Source: Chrysomallon squamiferum (lineage: Eukaryota; Mollusca; Gastropoda; Neomphalida; Peltospiridae). From it: a stretch of DNA of 55,000 nt. Shown here piece after piece: positions 50,831-55,000 of this stretch. The stretch is taken from assembly GCA_012295275.1 (NCBI GenBank), contig CM022665.1, positions 38,647,295 to 38,702,294 of the forward strand, given 5' to 3'. How positions within the stretch are numbered: position 1 is the stretch's first letter; the number at the start of each line of letters is the position of its first letter. The notes beneath the pieces are model-generated. The model saw only the letters and a program-made list of their open reading frames with translations, ran no database searches and was not told where the DNA came from. The position numbers and the translations under genes were made by a program.

Positions 50831-51840
50831 TCTCTGAGTCAAGGTTACTCACGTGGGAAAGGTCGTGGGATTAAAGTAGGTGTGAGGGCTCTAAGGCGTT
50901 TTAGCATATTTCATTTTCATTGAGAGAAATAGGCACATAGAACCATGTGTGTTTTAGGTGATCAAATCAGAATTTAAAAAATTATACTGTACAAAAGATT
51001 ACTGTTTGGGACGGAGTGTTAAGCTCCTGAGTAATTATACAGAGACATAATAAAACCATACAGCAGTGGTTGTAGAGAATCACTTCGTAGTGTGATAAGC
51101 TAAAATGGTCAGGCAAGTAAGAGAAGAAAAACACGACACTCCCCTTCACAGCCCGCTCCCATATAACACGTCTTTACTGATTTATCAGTGATTAATAACT
51201 CTAATACATATTTATATCTTTAATATATTATATACGTTTTAATTTTTAATTAATTAATCTATTATTATTTTTTTATTTTTTTTTTAAAGTTTTTTTTAAA
51301 ATTATTATTATTTATTTTTTTTTTTTTTTAATGTTTTTTTTTTTCTATTATTATTATTATACTATTATAAATTTTCATTACTTTGGTCATTACAGAAATA
51401 TTAACTAATTTATATATTTTACGTATATAAATTTACTTTTTTATGTTTTCGTTTTCTTTTCACCTTTTTTTACAATATTTAGTTTCAGTTAAATGATGTT
51501 TTCATAACAATTTTAATTCAATAATTCTGAGTCAAATTACGATATGTAACAAAGAAGCGAGGAATACAAAAACATTATTAGCATGCGTGACAAGAAAACA
51601 CAGTGACGTGCAAATAATATGTCTTAAGTGATCTTCCCTGAACAAATTAAAAAAAATGAATGAATGAACGAACGAAGTTTTAACTAACAATATCTCTCTA
51701 TTTTCTGTTTTTATTTAATAGTATTATGATACTGATGATGGTGATGATTATTATTATTGTTGTCGTTGTCGTTGTTATTTATATATTTATTTATTTTTAT
51801 GAACATGATTGCTAATTAATTAATTAATTAATTTTTTTTT

Positions 51841-51880
<40 letters not shown>

Positions 51881-52094
51881 TATTTATTTGTAGTAAAGGT
51901 TTATTTTTATCAGTCACTTGATTCTATGCAAATAATACGAGAGAGTAAAACAGATATGTAGCAAAACTTAAAGTTATATACAAACAGAAGCATGAACATT
52001 TTGATATGTCATTTCTTTTCTTTGGATTTCTTTCCTTCTTTTCTATCTTTCCTTTGTCTTTTTTCTTTTTCTCTTTCATTCTTGCTTTTCTTTT

Positions 52095-52137
<43 letters not shown>

Positions 52138-52715
52138 CAAATTTTTCTTTCACTATTTTTTATATTTTTTTTCTTCAATTTTTAAATTCATTTATTTTCA
52201 ACCAGTCTTTAATAAAAGACCGTTAATGCAATAAATTAAAGTGCTACTAGTACTAATTAAAGGGGGTCGTTGCTGTCTTCAGCTATTGCGTAACGAAATG
52301 GCTCTTGTTACAAAAGAATTCTTCGGCGATCGCTCGATCATATAAAAACGATAATACGATTAATACCATGTTGTATTTTGCTCAAGCGAAACTGACATGC
52401 GAGGCAGAACAATTAAAATCAGCTTGACGTCAATTGGTGTTTGTGTCTGGCGATATTATTGAGTACTCCGTACAGTTTAACTAGTTTTCACTGATTACAT
52501 GTCATTAAGGTAATTAATTCAAACAAGTCTGTGATTCAACATTGTACAGTGATGACTAACGTCCACACGTACTTGCTGTGAGAAAGTGTTTACCCTGGTC
52601 ATGCTTATTTTCATTTCATTCCCTTGTAATTTCTTTTTTTTTTTTTTTTTTTTTGTTCATTATATACATTTTATATTTTGTTACTGTTTCGTTGTTTTGG
52701 ATTTTAAAAAAATTT
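50831..52715. other. AT-rich DNA; no gene seen
   Basis: T-rich 51266-51345, (TTTC)n 51840-51882, poly-T 52096-52138. 52240-52600 is unique and less AT-rich, with a CRE and a TATA-like motif. Confidence 0.55.
52338..52432. promoter_or_regulatory. TATAAAA and perfect CRE in a unique segment
   Basis: TATAAAA lies near 52340, close after the palindromic GCGATCGC/GATC stretch. TTGACGTCAA with a perfect CRE is at 52424-52433. No gene is visible on either side. Confidence 0.2.
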
Positions 52716-54229
52716 TCTTTCTAATTATTATTATTATTTTTTTAAAATTTTGTTGTTGTTATTGTTCTTGCTGTTGTTGCTGTTGTTATTATTGTTGTTG
52801 CTATCATAATTTTTATTATTAATATTATTGTTATTATTATTATTGCTGTTGCTGCTGCTGGTGTTGTTGTTACTGAACAAAGGGTTATTTTTTTTCTCTC
52901 ATAAAGATTGATTGTTTATCAGTTATATTAAACATAAATCTTAATAATTAAAAACTTCAGCTGATTTTTCACAATTCAGTATCCAGTGCTTTATTACAGT
53001 GTATTTATTTATGTGGTTTGTATTAATATAACATATTTTTTCTCTTTTTGTTATTTTTCTTCTCTTTCTTTCTTTCCTTCTTACTTTTTTTTTAGTTAGC
53101 TTATTTCGTTATTTAATTATTTATTTACCCAATTTTCCAAACTATTAAACGAGGACTGATAAAACTTTAATTCTTTTGAAAAAAAACAAAAAAACAAAAA
53201 AAAAAACAAAACGTTATATTTATGTATTTCTCTTCTTTCTTTCTTTTCTTTTAAAAATAAAATAAAAATTTAAACTTTTTTTTAGCTAAAATTTAAACAG
53301 AAAGAAAACGAAGCAAAACCAAAAAAAAAAAAAAAAAAAAAAAAAAAGTATTACTTATTACTTACTACACTATACTTAAAAATAAAATAAAATAAAATAA
53401 TGGTATTTAAATTATCCTGCGATATATATTACACACAATACAATATTCTGCAAGTTTAACAAGTATAACATATACATATATTAGTAGAATAGCATTTATC
53501 CGAGGTATGAGTAATACAGACACCGCTATCTATCTCTTGATTATATTATGAAAAGAATCAATATATTATATCACAATTTGTCAAGATACGAAACTGTATT
53601 CAGTTTGATGTGCTGACAGGGAGAAACGCAGATGACTAACGAATATTTTTATATCTGTTAAACAGATTATGAAACCAACCTCAAAATGTGTATGACGATA
53701 GTTAGTGTAATGTCGTTATACAGACATAATATTTAAAATACCAAAACAACAGGAAAAAAAATTATAAGAATAAAAAAATAAAAAAAAAAAAAAAAAAAAT
53801 GAAATAAAATAAAATGAAATAAAAAAAATGAAAAAAAAAATTAAAAAAAAAAAAAAAATAAAATGAAATGAAATAAAATGAAATAAAAAAAAATTAAATC
53901 AGATGAAATAAAATAAAATAAAATAAAATAAAATAAAATAAACAAATAAAAACATAAAGGAAATTTTTTATTTATTTATTTATTTTTATCTAGGGTTCGC
54001 AAAGTGCATAAATGATATATGGGGTTAAAATCATAACAAAAGTGTGAGACAAACAGAGAATTCAAATTTTTTGTATTTCATAAATGAGATCTGGGTTGAA
54101 GTTAATACTACGTCAAGAACCTAATTTCACGTCAGATAACATTACTGAAAGTTCATAGTGTACATTTAATGATAAAAACACTAGTAAAAACGAATACTAT
54201 GAAAATAACAGGAAATGATTGTTGTGTGT
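52716..54229. other. (TTG/TTA)n and A-rich (AAAT)n sequence; no gene seen
   Basis: (TTG)/(ATT) triplets 52720-52875, poly-A 53318-53347, A-rich AAATG/AAAAT repeats 53755-53945. Confidence 0.75.
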
Positions 54230-54780
54230 TTTCATCATAGTAGTCTATTCATTAACTCATATATAGAGTCCATTCATCGATATAGTCATAAATGTAGCGT
54301 ATTGATAAATATGTTAATTAATTTAGTGTTTTCATCAATACATTCCTCTGTGTTGTATATCCGTCTGTATATTCATCAATATATTCTATAATGTAGTGCA
54401 TTTACCATTATTTTTATCAATGTAATGTATTCATCAATACATTTATCATCGTGGTGTATTCATCTGCATATTTATCTGTGTAGCGTATTCATAAATATAT
54501 TTATCTATTAGTATATTTATCAGTATATTTATGAATATAATGCAGTCATCAATATATATATATATATATATATATCTGTGTAGCGTGTTTATGAGTATAT
54601 TCATCCATGTACTGTAATCCCCAGCACATTAATAAATGTAGTATATTCATAATCTACTGATTAATATAGCGAATCTGTCAGTGTATTCATTTCTGCAGTT
54701 TATGTCTCAATATATTCACTGGTGTAGTGTATTTATCAGTATGTGTATTGTATTCATCATTGCAATCTATTCATTACTAT
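54230..54780. repeat. Degenerate minisatellite, unit about 25-30 bp
   Basis: Repeated variants of TATTCATCAATATATTTATC followed by TGTGTAGYG run for about 550 bp, perhaps 20 copies, with an (AT)n stretch at about 54553-54575. No open frame crosses it usefully. Confidence 0.65.
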
Positions 54781-54784
54781 GGTG

Positions 54785-54905
54785 GCTTCTACTTTGCTCG
54801 TGGCTTGTATTTGGGTGGGAGTAGGTGCCAGGACACGAACTCAGTACCTACTTACTTCACCTGCGATGACTTAACCAGTATTACCATCGAGGCTGATTAT
54901 AGGGT
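54785..54905 (-). mobile_element. Decayed tRNA-related SINE fragment
   Basis: Minus strand: A-box-like TGGTAATACTGG (54886-54875) followed by GTTAAGTC, and a B-box with one mismatch, GTTCGTGTC (54840-54832). It adjoins the degenerate 54.2-54.8 kb array. Confidence 0.32.
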
Positions 54906-55000
54906 TCATGGCGGACATCAGTTTTTTTTTTATAACTCACACCTCACGGCGTTGTGTTACTTATTTGTTTTCACTTAGCCGATACTTCAGGGTTCTGCGG

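Overview
This is nuclear DNA from an animal. The coding sequence is split by GT-AG introns, most of the window is AT-rich and non-coding, and it is unusually dense in simple sequence repeats: (CT)n, (AC)n, (AAT)n, (TAG)n, (ACAT)n and poly-A/T. One intact gene is present. Its product and the repeat-saturated setting suggest a mollusc, most likely a cephalopod such as an octopus. That placement is inference from genome texture, not from a diagnostic marker.

The gene is a complete four-exon copy of DUSP10 (MKP-5), a dual-specificity MAP-kinase phosphatase, on the minus strand. Coding exons lie at 45119-44495 (rhodanese/MAPK-docking part), 39526-39359 (linker), 38937-38752 (first half of the phosphatase domain with the general-acid Asp) and 34822-34557 (P-loop HCX5R to the stop). 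All three introns are phase 1 and the exons join to an open frame of 414 codons. A CpG-rich promoter-like region lies at about 45.45-45.70 kb and a candidate poly(A) signal at 33.92 kb.

Layout: 1-5.1 kb is purine-rich and mixed microsatellites. From 5.1 to 31 kb the sequence is AT-rich unique DNA broken by microsatellites, with two recognisable tRNA-derived SINE pieces (15.7 and 23.1 kb), one weaker piece (18.7 kb) and a CRE-TATA cluster (27.4 kb). A short non-autonomous DNA transposon sits at 32.06-32.40 kb. An SRE-CRE-AP-1 motif cluster (33.0-33.13 kb) lies just beyond the 3' end of DUSP10. DUSP10 fills 33.9-45.5 kb. From 45.7 to 55 kb there are more microsatellites, two old degenerate tandem arrays (49.93-50.83 and 54.23-54.78 kb) and another SINE-like piece at 54.8 kb.

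The most interesting observations concern DUSP10 itself. Compound dinucleotide repeats in introns 1 and 3 are complementary in the right order and bracket two frame-neutral exons. MAPK-responsive motifs (MEF2-like, SRE, CRE, AP-1) gather around a gene whose product switches off JNK and p38. I found no operon, CRISPR array, intact transposase or wholly new coding system.
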